Assembly: GCA_013399015.1 (NCBI GenBank) | Contig: VWZX01002526.1 | Location: forward strand, 1,394,835-1,458,834 | Direction: 5' to 3' | Origin: Galbula dea | Taxonomy: Eukaryota > Chordata > Aves > Piciformes > Galbulidae | Length of the DNA: 64,000 nt | Shown: in pieces, positions 1-12,706 of the stretch | Layout: the number at the start of each line of letters is the position of its first letter | Numbering within the stretch: the first letter of the stretch is position 1 | The notes under the pieces: model-generated | The model's input: only the letters and a program-made list of their open reading frames with translations | Databases searched by the model: none | What the model was told of the DNA's origin: nothing | Program-made: the position numbers and the translations under genes

Positions 1-149
1 TGATTATTGGTAGTCCCATATTGGCAGGTGAGACACTCAGAGTTCAGCAACAGATATAACTGCTGAAGATGTACGTAAATAGGTTAAAATCCTCTCAGCT
101 GACAATATTCTGAGCCTCAGGGAATGCTGACATACCCATCCATATACCT

Positions 150-168
150 CTGTTCCTTTTCTTCCAGA
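150..168 (+). other. GPR20: Splice acceptor 5' of the GPR20 coding exon
   Basis: A pyrimidine-rich tract ending in CTTCCAG lies nine bases before the GPR20 ATG, giving a standard acceptor at 167/168. This implies that the whole coding sequence is in one terminal exon preceded by at least one 5' non-coding exon left of the window. An intronless transcript starting closer by cannot be excluded without RNA data. Confidence 0.75.
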
Positions 169-176
169 TCACTAGG

Positions 177-1250
177 ATGTCAGTGACTATGCCAACCTCC
201 TCCACTCAACTGCCAGCCCTTGACTCTATCAACTCCACCCAGCAACCCAACTCCAGCACCTCCTTGTTCTCCAAGTTCATCCACTCTGACAAAGAACTGT
301 ATACAGAATTTTACAGCCTGTGGATTGCCCTGATGGTAGTCAATGCTGTCATTTTCCTGGTGGGTGTTGTGCTCAACAGCTTGGCCCTGTATGTCTTCTG
401 CTTCCGTACCAAAACGAAAACCACTTCTGTTATTTACACCATCAACTTGATTGTTACTGATCTCTTGGTGGGCTTTTCCTTGCCTGTTCGGATCATCATG
501 TTCTACAGTGCAGGCAACTGCCGAAATTGTTCCTTGGTTCATATCTTTGGCTACTTTGTCAACATGTACTGCAGCATCCTCTTCTTGACGTGCATCTGCG
601 TTGACCGCTACCTGGCAATCGTACAGGTGGAGGCCTCCCGTAAGTGGAGGAACCCCACCTGTGCCAAGGGAATCTGCATCTTCATTTGGATCTTTGCCAC
701 TGTGGTGACTTTCTCCATCCTGACCATGGCAATACAGTTTGCTGCATGCTGCCTCTCCAAGATTTTGGTCCTGATGGTCTGTGAGTACTTCTTCCCCCTC
801 ATTATAATTATCTTCTTCACCACTAGGATCATGTGTGCTCTGTCCAAGCCCAGCCTCATGCATCAGAGTCGGGAGAGGAGAATGAGGGCTGTGCAGCTCC
901 TTATCACCGTCCTCATCATCTTCATGATCTGCTTCACTCCTTTTCATGTGCGACAGGTAGCCATCTCTGTCAACCCAGACATGTCCCATGATGTCAGCCT
1001 CCTTGTCTACCATGTGACAGTGACTCTGAGTAGCCTCAACAGTTGCATGGACCCCATTGTCTACTGCTTTGTCACCAATAACTTCCAGTCAACCATGAAA
1101 AATATCTTCAGGAAAACCGAGCCAGAGCAAACCAGTGTGGACATCCTGGGGATGAACAAGAACTCCAAGGGCCCCAATGCAATCATCGCCTTCTCAAACA
1201 CAATAGGAAGCCCTGTGAGCTTGCCATCACCAAGCAGTGTCCAGATATAA
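177..1250 (+). CDS. GPR20: GPR20, orphan class A G-protein-coupled receptor
   Basis: This is an intact 357-codon single-exon coding sequence ending in TAA. Seven hydrophobic segments are present with class A landmarks: TM1 GVVLNSLALY (N67), TM2 TDLLVGFSLP (D95), TM3 end ICVDRYLAIV (D143-R144-Y145), TM6 CFTPFHVRQV (P255, with F where most receptors have W) and TM7 NSCMDPIVYCF (DPxxY form of NPxxY, D292-Y296). Sequons lie at N19 and N25 in the N-terminus and N117 in the first extracellular loop; C115 or C118 probably pairs with C191 or C192. The length and the TM2, TM3, TM6 and TM7 blocks match what I recall of human GPR20 (358 aa), including the unusual CFTPF and DPIVY motifs. Human GPR20 is an orphan plasma-membrane receptor reported to signal constitutively through Gi. 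The start is the first ATG after a splice acceptor at 167/168. The intracellular loop 2 proline is replaced by V151. Identity is near certain; function is inferred from the human orthologue. Confidence 0.96.
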   Translation: MSVTMPTSSTQLPALDSINSTQQPNSSTSLFSKFIHSDKELYTEFYSLWIALMVVNAVIFLVGVVLNSLALYVFCFRTKTKTTSVIYTINLIVTDLLVGFSLPVRIIMFYSAGNCRNCSLVHIFGYFVNMYCSILFLTCICVDRYLAIVQVEASRKWRNPTCAKGICIFIWIFATVVTFSILTMAIQFAACCLSKILVLMVCEYFFPLIIIIFFTTRIMCALSKPSLMHQSRERRMRAVQLLITVLIIFMICFTPFHVRQVAISVNPDMSHDVSLLVYHVTVTLSSLNSCMDPIVYCFVTNNFQSTMKNIFRKTEPEQTSVDILGMNKNSKGPNAIIAFSNTIGSPVSLPSPSSVQI

Positions 1251-4200
1251 CCCATATCTGATGGGACATGTTACAGTAAACCAGTGTAATGATTCTGGAA
1301 TATTGTTAGGATGCACATTACTATTGTCTTTGACCTCTTTGGTTTTTAGGCTGAGGTTCAGAATGACAGTAATGGAATATATTCCTCAAGAACATTGTGA
1401 TCTGTTTGAAAAATGGAACTTGCAGTGCTGTTTGTACCAATGCAAAAAGAGAGTCTACTAATTACTGTTCCAAATAGAAAAGTTTTCTTTGTATTTTAAT
1501 ACAGACATTTTGCTAGCAACAAATTCTTTACTGTGGTTTTCTTTTGGTGTTTGGCATCATAATGCAACACTCCTAGGATTACTTAGAAAGCAGGAAACCT
1601 CTGCTTCCTATGAAAGATTTCAGGCCTCAGGCATGTGCTTAAGAGTAAAGGATAAGAGATGTTTCCAGAGCTATCCACTGCCCATATTTTAGGTGCCAAT
1701 GCAGTGGGAAAGAAAGTACTCTAAACCACCTGTCACTAGTAACTACTCATTTGTTTCTGAAAAATTCTGAACCTTCTCAGGGAAGAGAAGATGAAGTCAA
1801 GCAGTAAAGTCTCCTCTCTCTATTTCAGCTATGAGAAAAAAAAACCCTATGTGGGTATAATGCACTTTCATACTGATTATCTGGGCTTAGGGAGAGGTTA
1901 AGGATATGTTCCACCTTCGTTTGGATCATTAAATCTCCTAAATTGCAGGTGATCTTACCCAAAAAGCTGCAAAAATGAACATGCTTTCCAGCAAACTCTG
2001 CTGTTCTGCTCTCTCTCCCTGAAGAACAGCCAAGATGAAAAGCAGAACCAGACTATGAGGCTATAATACTCTTTTTTGATTTTCCCTCCTGGCATGTTGT
2101 AAAATCAGGGCTTGCTGTCCTAATTCCCACTATCAGTTCATCCACTCAGTGACTTAAATGCTAATGCCTCCAAGGACAGAAAAAGAATCCCTCAGGCATC
2201 TAGGTTGAAATTTCACCCCAGTACAAAGTCACTAGAATGATTTAAGAGCCATGTTAAAAAGACACATGAGGCTAAAGATGTCACAAAGTTCTGTCCACAA
2301 TGGTGGGTAAATATTTTGGATTACATTGTACCAATTAAGCAATGTAAATACAAAAATATGTATCCTAGGAAAACAGCAAAACCTGCAGCATGAACAGCAA
2401 TTATTACTCCATGCCTCCTCACTCACATGCCTACTGTCCCTCCAGCTAGAAGGCTACTATGAATTCATTAAGTCTACTGAACATCTTTTCCTGGCACTTA
2501 CTGGAGTTACTAGTTAGTAACTATTTAGTTACTACTGGATTTACCCAGAGATGAGTGGAGTTGTCCCTAAAAGAACTGAGTGCCCCAGCTTCTCTTCCAG
2601 GCAGTGGAGAGTGATTTAGCTCATGGAAGCAGAAACCACCCATCTGATTAACCCTGTCCTCCATGGTACCTGGTTCTCCAGGGATACAACAGGAGCCCAG
2701 AAACCTCCTACACATGGAGACACTTTAATGCATGCATTTTCATCAGGCACCAAACTCCCCCAAGGGAAGGACTCAGTTGCCAGTAGTCAAATGCTTAGTG
2801 CCATGTGCAGCATGATTGAATGTCTCTGCACCTCTAGCTCCTGCTACACAAGGTGTGGTTGTCCTGCACCCATAGCCCTATCCTCAGGTATCCTATAGCA
2901 TTCACTTCTGCTTGGGCAGATGAGTCCTGACCCTGAAACCTATAAATCTGCAACCTACAAATGGGCAGTGTCCAGTCAGCTAATGCAGGGACCTGCAGGT
3001 GTCACCCAGACCAACAGCATGGTGCTGTCAGCTGCAGTTGGTCCCTTAATTCACACTCTTGATTGTCCTGGAACACAACAATTTCCTTTGTTAGGTATGT
3101 GACCTCTTCATGGTTTTCCCAAGAAACACAGCTGACTCAGTGCCCTGTTGCTGGGAACCCTATTCCTTTGAGGAGGATTTTCCTTCCAAGAGGTTGTGAT
3201 GAGAACCACCAACACTCTGGCACAATCCCATGGGATGCAAGACTGTTGTCCCAGTCACTATCTCCCATTCTAGACATGGCCATGAATATGGTGAGCCTTC
3301 CCAAGGCCCAACTGTACTGTGTTTTCCTTCTGCCTCACCTGTTTCCTTATTCTTCTGTAAATCATTGACATAGGCACCCTACAGCCAACACCCCCTTCTT
3401 GGCACCTCTCTGTTAAATGATACATCAACACACACAGATTAGGCTCTGACTTCTCAGCCAGGCTGGCCACTTGACATTTCTGCCACTGTTTTCCACCAGC
3501 CTCTTCTGTGGAGAAAGTATTTTATGCCACAGAGGTCTACACTTCACTGCAAACCCCCAAAAAACTCCTGCCCAGGACCCCACAGCACACTCTCAGACCT
3601 TTCCATACCATCTAAGCTGCTTGTAATGAAAATGCCTGACATGTACACAGAGCTGTTCACAGGACTATCTTTTGCCAAGATGACTTCAGATAAACAGGAG
3701 GAAAAGTGCAGGCTCAGTGCATAGCTTATTTTAGTTTCTTTGTTCCAACAAGCTAGAGCTTCACACTTCCCTTTCTTCTGCTATCAGCAGTATTTTTGCC
3801 ATATACAGAAATGTCTTAACATCTTTCTTAGTGCAGTTGATCATTTGAGGTCAGTATAAAAATCTCTAGCAGTATTTGCTTTGAATTTTAAGGTCCTAAA
3901 CAGGGTCTCAGTTGAAGCTCTCTCTTTTCTGCTGTAAACTTATCTTCTACTAGTTAAGATTTCCTTTACTGCCAGTGTATTATTCACTCCCCAGAAAAAA
4001 CACCTGAAACTGGATAATTCTCTTTATTTGGTATTGCCTGTTGCCTTACCCAGAGGTTTCAGTCTTTCTTTTCATTTTATACCAGCTTCACAGCAGGATC
4101 TGGCCCTTTGTAAAGGACACAGTCACCAAAAATTGGAAAGAGGTCAAATAATTCACAAACTAGACTATGTTTTCAGTGACTTTTTGTGTTTTCTGTTTAA

Positions 4201-7200
4201 TCCATTACATCTTGTCTTTCTTCAGGGTGCAGCACTTGCTAAACTTTTGACCCTTTTCTGCTCAGGGCAGAAAGTTGAAAATCAGAACCAAAAACTCAGC
4301 TATTGTCAGAAATACTGTCCCAAATGGCACAGTTTTGGTGAACACCTTCCACCTGCCAGTTCTCATTGCTGCTGAGGCCTCCCCCAGTTCTCTGTGTTTC
4401 TGGAGATTGGGGCAAGGTCTCTTACCCCTCAATCTGCACCATCCCAGCATATCTCCTTGGGTTGCCTCTTAGTGACCTCCAACAGGGATTGCAATAGTTC
4501 TGTTCTACTCTTTCTCTGACAAGAACAGTTCCAGAGTTCTGCTCTTTCTCAAACAAAAACATCCACACATGACACAACAGGAAGTTTCCAACATGAGGGC
4601 AATGTGAGTAACTCTAAGCATCATTAAATACCTGAAGAGACTGCTAAGCTGAAGCACATAGAAGTGAGCTTTTGCAGGGCAGTCTTTTATGCAGAGTACT
4701 TAAAGATGTAGATGCTAAATTCCCAATGATTTCAACCTAAACCAGCCATTTAATTGCCTTTGAGGATCCAGAGCATTCCCCAGAGGCTGAAAGAGTAATA
4801 GGGAGGGATGGGCATTGAATATCTTACTTCCACCACCACATCTATGGTAGATGGAAAACAGCATTCCCTAAAGAGCTCAACAGCAACAAAGAGCTCTGTA
4901 AAAAGCCTGCCCCTTCCAAGGGAACTACAGCATTTGTGCCTCTTTGTCCATTCCTGTGACAAGAGCTCTCTGCTGACCACAAACTTACCTACCTGAGCCA
5001 CACCATGCAGATGTCTGTAGTCTTTTGGCATGCCATGGAATGGGTATCCAGGAATACAGTTTATAACCTCTTTCTGTTCCTGCTCTGTGTCTCACCTGAG
5101 TTGCATCCAGCACAGTCCTTGTTTCAAAGCAGCTCTGCCTTTGCAAGGCATTTCTTATTACAGCCCAGGAACCTGCTGCAAGGCAGAGGTGCAGAACAGC
5201 CAGTCCTCAGTCAAACTCCAAACATATCTGGGCCCATCAAAGCTGAAAATCTCCAATTCTACACTAGGAAAGGAGCCCTTGACCCCACACATAACATTAA
5301 CTGCCAGACTAGCTTCCTCCAGTGCTCTGAGCAAGCTCTTGTCCTCCCTCCACAGCCATTTTAATAGCTGCAAAGAGGAAACAGCACAGCTGTGTTCAAA
5401 GGCAATTTCTTCCTTCCTTGTCCCTCTGGGTTTCTCTATCCCCCAGATGCATGCACAAGAGCCTCATTAGTCAGCCTAATCAGCATTAATCAGTACAGTT
5501 AGCAGGTGTAGGTCTGACTTGCACAAAGGCTGAGGAGAGTGGTATTGCCCATGTTGGGGCAATCAGCACAGGTTACCTGTATTAGCATTGAGGAGAACAC
5601 TGGCCTGCCACCCTACCTATTCTTTACCTGTCAGCTCCCTCCTTCCAGGTGTAAGGGTAGGAGTGGCTCTAGGCAAGGATTTAGGAGGAGAAGTCAGGTC
5701 TGATCCCCACAGTTGCTCTGGAGCAGAGGAAGATGAGGAAGACACTGCAGAGTATTGGCAGCCCCAGACAAAGTAATAAAAGAGGAAGGAAGGGGGGGGT
5801 GGAAATCAATGGGTTAAAGAAGTGGAACTCTGCAGAGGAGAGGGCTGGTGAGAATAAGGATGAGAAAGCTAATACAGGGGAAAGTGAGCATAGGGACCTG
5901 ATATATACAGCAAAGGGTGACAAAGGAAAACAAAGTGAGGGCTTGGCTGGTTTTTCCCCTTCTGGGCATCATTAGTCCCAAAACAGAAGCTCTGGGGAGG
6001 ATTCCAGTGCTTGGATCAGAGTTGAAAGACTCCCATTTTAGGAAGAAAAAGACTAAAAGCAGAGCACTTTATCCCCTTCCCATGGTGAGGCCCAGGAAAG
6101 GGACAAGAGTGATTTCCCCACAGCCATCTGAGCTTTTGTTGTCTTGGGGTAACAGATCTCCTGTGTGTTGGGAAAGAGGAAACCCTAACCCAACCACTCT
6201 TGGGAAGAGGGTGCCAGGGGGTGCAGGAAGGCAACTGGTGTGGTATGTGTGCTCATGGGCTAGGAGCAATATTCACTGTGTAATGGCCATGTGATGTTCA
6301 GGATTGCCATGGGAAGTGTTAGGTGATACTTATGTTAGATGGTGCCTCCTGAAATGTCACATCACAGCACATGCCCCATGCTCTGCAGGGCATCCCAAGC
6401 AGACACAGACTGGTAGAATGTGGCATGTCTCTAAGCACAAGAAACAACTGGTTACTTCACTGCAGTATTTCAGAATTTCAGTATTTTGAGACATATTCTT
6501 GGGGATTCTCTGAAGGACTTGCCTCTCTTTCTTACAGAAGACCCCTTGGCTTCTCTTTCTTCCCTTAGTGGACCCTAACAAGATTTTCTTGACATGACCT
6601 TAAAGCAACCAAACAAAATCCCCCCTAGGCAGTTCAAGCACACAGGAGCAAAAGAAGAACCAGGGTTTTCCTCAGAGCAGCTTTACTTCCATCTCCACCA
6701 AAAGACGCCTCCAAAACAGGCTTAGAAGTGTTTGTTTGTCTCTACAGAGGGAGAAAAGTGGAGATTGCTGCAGGTTAGTTAAACAGATTCCCCCAAGACA
6801 CTTGCCCAGAGGAACTCCATATCAGAGTATGGCACAGCATGAAAGCCTTGGGCCAGAGCCCAGGCACTGGCTCATCCTTCCTTTGATCTCTCCAGCCAGA
6901 GAAGGACCCCTATAAATTCATCTGTGAAACTCATTAGACAGAAACCTAGACCAAAGCTCAGTATCCAACCTCTTGATGTTTTGGATAGCTCAGAGACTGG
7001 CCAAATCCTGGCTTCCCAGGGCAGGCCTCTCTTGATTGATATTATTTAGAGATGGAAATGCCACCCTGCCAGCACCACTTGGAAAACACATGGGTGCTGA
7101 AGACGCCGGCTCAGACAGACTCCTCTGCACAGCTGCCCCTTTGCAAAGCATGTGGTGGGAATCTGTTGATAGGCTCTTGACAGAAGTTATGGCTTGTTTA

Positions 7201-10200
7201 TCTGGGAGCTTTACTTTGTGCCTCCTACCCAACCCGGAAACCCTTCCTTTTCTAACCTCTTGGCCTGCTATTATATACAGAGTCGTCTACATGATAATTT
7301 TGGTAACCATACTTCATCTTATGACAAACACTGCATAAAGCAAACAGATTTGTATTGTCATAATTCAAGCAAACTATTGGATGGTTTATCTATACAATCC
7401 TAACAGTTCTGCCACTGCTAACACTTTCCCCAGGCTGCAGAGGTTTCAGCAAGCCACAGTAGGGGTATATTAACCCATGCAATATCCAAGCAGGCACAAC
7501 GACTTTGCTGCCTCCCGAGGCTGGAAGGACTTGGAAGCCAACAGGACTTCTTTCTATGGTGACTGCATGCCTAACAAAGATGAGAAAGACTCATCCAGTC
7601 AGCCCAGCAACACCTCATTGAAACTGGAGCCAGTTTTCCAGAGAAGCATGTGGTTTTGCTCTACTATCTCTTTGAAGTTTAGAGAAGATAAAGCACCTTA
7701 TTTGTCTTTACAGTGCTCTGTTCCAAGCCACGGATATTTGCTCTGTCTTTGTCTAATAGATTACTACACCCCATAATACCAGATTTTTTCTTTTCCTCTC
7801 AGCAAAGGTAAACCACACTACATTCCTGCACTCTAAAACAATGCAATTACTCTCTTCCTATAAGGCATGTTTCCAGGATCAGACTTTCTGGTGGTTATTT
7901 GCTGAGCTGCTTCAACTGTTTCAGCTGCTTATTTCAGGTAAGGGCATCAGAGAAGGATGGAGAGGGGGAATAGAGGGATGTTAGTCCATCAATTGATTTA
8001 ATGCAGGCTAAACCCCTTCTTTACACTGTGGCAGATTGGGGGTTATACAGATGGACTGAGTGACACAGCTGGTATTCACAGACCATGGGAGCATGGTGCT
8101 TCCCTAGCCACCACCCAGAGCTGCAGGTCTGCCAGCACCAATGTGTATCCTTAACATGCTTGGCTTCCTTTCAGCCCCTACAGTATCTGGTCAGACCTTC
8201 TTAAAAAAACCCCATGTACTCTGCTTTTGGCAGCCATGTGTGTAGCTCTTCCAAGCCCATGGAAGCTGGAGGACAGGGGGGTGTTCTCTGCACATGGTCT
8301 ACAGCTGCCATGTTTAGCAGCTGCCAGCACAGAAGATCCAGTTGTGCTACTTGCAACTTAACACTCACGATCAATAGAGCAGCTGTTTGTCCTGCAAGCT
8401 CCCTGGGGGTAAGAAAAATCAATTGGTTCTGCCAAGAGTATCCTGGAGGGTCATTTGCCAGCAAAGCTGAATGAGGGAAAAGGAGAGTACAAAGCAAGAG
8501 CTGCACAGAACAAGGTAGGACACCTGCACAGAGGCATACGTGAGCAGAGCTGCATGGAGCAAGTAGGGGTGGCAATGCAGTGTGTGTGCACTTGCAGTTT
8601 TAACTGTGTGGTGGAGAAGCAGGGCAAGGAGCCTGACAGAGACTGTTGCAGACAGGGAAGTCCTCTCATCTGTGTCAGGCAACAGGAGCCTGTGGGCTGT
8701 TTAAATACACCAGCAAAATTACTGGTATGTTGTACAAATCAGAGATCTCCCAAATCCTAATCCAGCAGCCACTGGCATCCAGGGAGGACTTCAGTGGTGG
8801 GGTTTTGGTCTGTTCTGGGCTATTCCTGGAAATCTTTCTCACCTGCAGCTCCAGCAGTGTGGTGCAGTTGGTGACTTTAAAAGAAAAAGCACTCTTGATC
8901 CCCTGCCCTGGGATCTGAAAGAGTTGAGCACCTGGCTGAGCACACAAAGATGCAAACACCCTAAGAAGCAGTGGAATCAAATGCACCATAAATCCAAAAG
9001 AGACAAGTCTGTGCAGTAATGTGTTCATGCATGTGTGCACATGACAAGAGAAAGAAACACTTCAAGGTGGCTGGGGAGAAGACTGGCAGACCCTTTTCCA
9101 TCAGGGTACACACCCTGAAAAGAGAAAGAGACAAGAGAGAGGCCACAGGTACAGCAAGGAGTTGTAGGGTAAATGTGAGAGGGAAACTGAGGCACCACCT
9201 CTGCATGCAGTATCTAGTGAAAGATGTCAGGAGGTTATCTACATCACTTCAACTGGTCACCTTAAGGACTTTGTGGAATTTCCCCTTTTGGTGGGTTTGT
9301 GGAATTTCCCTTTTCTGGTGGGAGTGCAACCAGCAGCATGGGCATCACCAGACAACATGAGCAGATAAATAAGACAAGACAGTTTGGAGTGGAGTTAGCT
9401 TTTTAATGCAAGCTCAAAATGGAAGGAGATCCCTTCATTCTCTCTCCAGTCTCCTCAAGGACAAAATATCTTTCCCATACATGGCAAGATGCAATTTGTT
9501 ATTTCCCCCCACCATCAGCAAGTCTTTCACAGATGAAATATGTTTTAATGGCTCTCCAGGAGGGTTTCTTTGCCCAGCTAGCAGTGTGTAAAATCACAGG
9601 AAACAGCCTGCCTGAGGTCTTTCCAGCAACTGGAGAAAAGATAAAGCTGCTGGGAGGATGGCATAAATATCCTATCAGCTCTTTTTAGACTTGGGCCACA
9701 TCCTGGGAAATGGCTCATCCCTTTTGCCTGCAGCACAAAGAGATGATGCTCAGCACCAGGCAGGATGGGTGTTAGACTTGTTCTGCGCATTACACAAGAG
9801 CAAGTCTCCTATTTTCCCTGGGTATCTCCATCTTTCCAGTCTTTCACAGCTCTTCCCAGATGGAATATATACAATACATGTAAAATATTAGCTATAATTA
9901 ACATACACAGTTAATTTTTCCTGAGCCATTCATCAGCCCTGATCCCTCTCTCCAAATCAATCCTGCCAGCAGAAGTGTGGGTGCAAGGAATTGCTCACAC
10001 CTTTGTTATTTTCTGGCTCACTCCTCGAAGCCAAAGTGAGACTGTCACTTGTGCCATCAGGACATATCCCCCTAGAGACCTGCTAGGTTGTGCCTGGTCC
10101 CAGAGCAGCCAACATTGAAGGTGGAGTAGGATTTTGACCTAGATTTCACATTTAAAACCTCACATATTGGTGTGGGGAAGGGCACAGGGCAATGGTAGGC

Positions 10201-11811
10201 ACATATTGAGGTGTAGAGCCCTAGCTGGCAGGCAGGTCATGAATAAGTGCTTGATTTTATTTTCAGACTTCACTCCCAGTCCTCCCAGTCTGTCCAATTC
10301 CTCACAAGCTTTATGCCTGTATTAAAGTCATTCTCCCCTCTCCTCTCATCCATCCTTACTCAGCACCAGTGCACCTAGTGTCAGTGAACAGGAATCAAAG
10401 TCTTCTTGCACAGAGGTGGGATGTCAAAGCTGGGCTACTCCAGCAACCTCAAGGCTGCTCTGCACTGACAAGCTTGATGTCATGTTGGCTGTCATCAGCC
10501 TTGTACAGAGCAACTAGCTGAGAATCCCCAGCCTTGGCTTCCTTCCCACAGCAGCATCTGGCATGCCAGCAGCCGCAGGGGGACCATCACAGGAGCTGTC
10601 CCCCAGAGTTCACTTCCCAGGCTTTTGGGAGCAGCTCAGAGCAGCCCCACGCCAATTTTACTATGTTTAAGTAACTTTCCCAAGGCCACCTAGGACTCAC
10701 TGCTCAGTTCAGGTAGCTGATATCATAGTGTTGCAGGGATTTTTCCATTTTCCCTCCTCTCTTCCCTTCCCACGGGAACAGGATGCCCAGATGACGAGAT
10801 GCTGTGTGGTTATTCTTTGCTCACATGAGCTGTACTGGTTACATATACTGTTTAGGGAAATTTTATAAACACATATAGCAGGTTAAGTGGTTTGGGTTGG
10901 GGGTTTTTTTCTCTTCAGCTAAGGACTTGCAGATAACAAAATGCCAAACCTCTTGAACACCAGCAATAAACCAGCAGATTTAGCCCAGGTCAAGGAATCA
11001 AAATCTTTTTCCTGGAATACTCTTATTTACTCTTGTAAATTGGCACAGAGTGAGAAGAGAGAGGTTTGCTGTTTCCCCAAGAGACTTCACTGACCCACCA
11101 GTGCCTCTGCATTGCACTGATGCAGGGCAGAGAGAATCTGCTTGCACCAACCTTCTCCACAACTGTTTCGGGTACTCTGCAGCAGAATGATTTCGGCAAG
11201 GTCTGTGGCAGTGATTTAAGAGGTCTGACGCTGCCAGCCAAGTAGTGACCAAACCAATGACTGCCCTCTGCTGAACGCAGCCCGAAATCCCCACGGAGCT
11301 CCCAAGGGTCCAGAAAATTATGGTTGAAATCCTGCTTTGCTGGGAGGATGAAAAACTTAAAACTCCTCCCTATCTTAGATTGTGAATCTTTACTGCAGGT
11401 CAGCTCCTCAAATCCTGTTTTTTGTGGCTTCCCTGCTATACCAGTGCATCTCTACAGCAGATTTTATTATGCATTGCTACACAAGGCTGCTATTTTGTAC
11501 TAACCATCAAGCACACTTTGTGTTTACATCTGGCTAGTCCACCAGCCACCTTGGTTAAGGATTTGGGCAAATTTCTATGAAGAAGAGAACAGTTTGTGCT
11601 GAGAATTATCTCAGGAGCACATCAAATAGGCCTGGGTGCCCTCCTTGAAGGCACATCAATACCCAGTCGTGGGCAAGAGGTGAAGTCTAGCCTGTTTGGG
11701 TGAAGGCAAGACTAGGTAATTAGTCACCTCCTTCAACTTCAGAATACTACTTACTTTCTTGACTAACACAGTTTGAGCTCACTTTCCCTCAATGGGAGAG
11801 CCTGCAGAGCT
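1251..11811. other. GPR20 3' UTR followed by non-coding DNA with no recognised gene
   Basis: The first part must be the GPR20 3' UTR. I see no canonical AATAAA in the first 700 bases; an ATTAAA at 1928-1933 is the nearest variant signal and is only a weak guess for the end of the transcript. Beyond this, open frames on both strands are short (up to about 145 codons), overlap each other in several frames, and show no recognisable domain, signal peptide or conserved motif. No tRNA, repeat array or clear transposon was recognised. Unannotated lncRNA exons or enhancers would not be visible by eye. Confidence 0.6.
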
Positions 11812-11925
11812 ATGGTGCTTAGGGACATGGTTTAGTTGTGCACATGGCAGCACTGGGTTAATGGTTGGACTCAATGGTCTTAAAGGTTTTTTTCCAACCC
11901 AAATGATTCTATAATTATATGATTT
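11812..11925 (+). mobile_element. CR1-type LINE 3' end fragment (sense on +)
   Basis: The stretch runs from a GGTGCTTAGGGACATGG-like segment through GGTTGGACTCAATGGTCTTA and a TTCCAACCCAAATGATTCT tail to a decayed ATTCTATAATTATATGATT end. This is the characteristic 3' end of bird CR1-type retroposons, whose final octamer repeat is ATTCTRTG. It is 5'-truncated and cannot code. It appears to be the same subfamily as the fragment near 31.9 kb, which lies in the opposite orientation. The 5' boundary is approximate. Confidence 0.75.
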
Positions 11926-12390
11926 CTTCTGCTACACAGAGCTTGTTGTACACTTGTCCCCAAATCTCTGAGGGTCAGTTACCAGTGCCCTCAGCACAAC
12001 CCCTGCTTCAGGCCCTCTGTCCCTGGAGTTTCACCCCACAAGATTGCTAGAGATGGTTCCTGGTGCTGCTTTTAGCTGACAATGAGCAAAAAACAGTGTC
12101 AGAGCTTATGACAAAGCAACTTTAGGACAGCACCTCGGGAGGGAATTGATGTTTGTCCACGTCCTGGCAGTAATGGAGGTGGCAGAGAGCTACACATTCT
12201 CCCCTGGGTCTCCTCAGCACCCCTCTCAGGGTCCCAGGCACAGACTGGGTGGTTCTCCCTCCTCATTCTCCTCAGCCCTTGCCTAAACTGCAGGCTCAGA
12301 TCTGATTCCTGGATCCACCTCTGAGTCTAACTGGGCTGAAAGGGGTAACACAGGCAGCTGCCGTGAGCACAGCAGCCACAGGGCAGGCTG
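11926..12390. other. Non-coding stretch before the assembly gap
   Basis: No gene or repeat was recognised. Frames that appear open here and extend to the right do so by running through unresolved bases. Confidence 0.6.
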
Positions 12391-12441
12391 AAGGAAGAGG
12401 GAAGAGAGGAGAGGGGAAAGAGGAAAGAGGAGAGGAGAGGA
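12391..12441 (+). repeat. Polypurine low-complexity tract at the gap edge
   Basis: All 51 bases up to the gap are A or G, in irregular GGAGAGG/GAAAGAGG units. The tract runs directly into the run of N, so its true length is unknown. Such mirror-like polypurine tracts can form triplex DNA and often break short-read assemblies, which probably explains the gap. Confidence 0.85.
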
Positions 12442-12669
12442 NNNNNNNNNNNNNNNNNNNNNNNNNNNNNNNNNNNNNNNNNNNNNNNNNNNNNNNNNNN
12501 NNNNNNNNNNNNNNNNNNNNNNNNNNNNNNNNNNNNNNNNNNNNNNNNNNNNNNNNNNNNNNNNNNNNNNNNNNNNNNNNNNNNNNNNNNNNNNNNNNNN
12601 NNNNNNNNNNNNNNNNNNNNNNNNNNNNNNNNNNNNNNNNNNNNNNNNNNNNNNNNNNNNNNNNNNNNN
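12442..12669. other. Assembly gap (228 N)
   Basis: These are unresolved bases, flanked on the left by a polypurine tract and on the right by CpG-rich sequence. The missing sequence is likely GC-rich or low complexity, and any promoter or exon part inside it is lost. Confidence 1.
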
Positions 12670-12691
12670 GGTCTCCCCGCGCATCGAGCCG

Positions 12692-12706
12692 ACGCTAGAT
12701 GGCGCT
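12692..12706 (+). promoter_or_regulatory. CTCF-like core motif
   Basis: CTAGATGGCGC at 12695-12705 fits the YAGRKGGCRS core of the vertebrate CTCF motif; the upstream half of the motif is imperfect. It sits at the start of the CpG-rich block and overlaps the first ATG of the possible first exon. The ATGGCG core could instead be read as a YY1-like initiator element. Confidence 0.4.

Noticed and set aside
180..1013. A 277-codon open frame on the minus strand
   Set aside because: It is fully antisense to the GPR20 coding sequence, is acidic and histidine-rich with no domain, and is explained by codon usage of the real gene.
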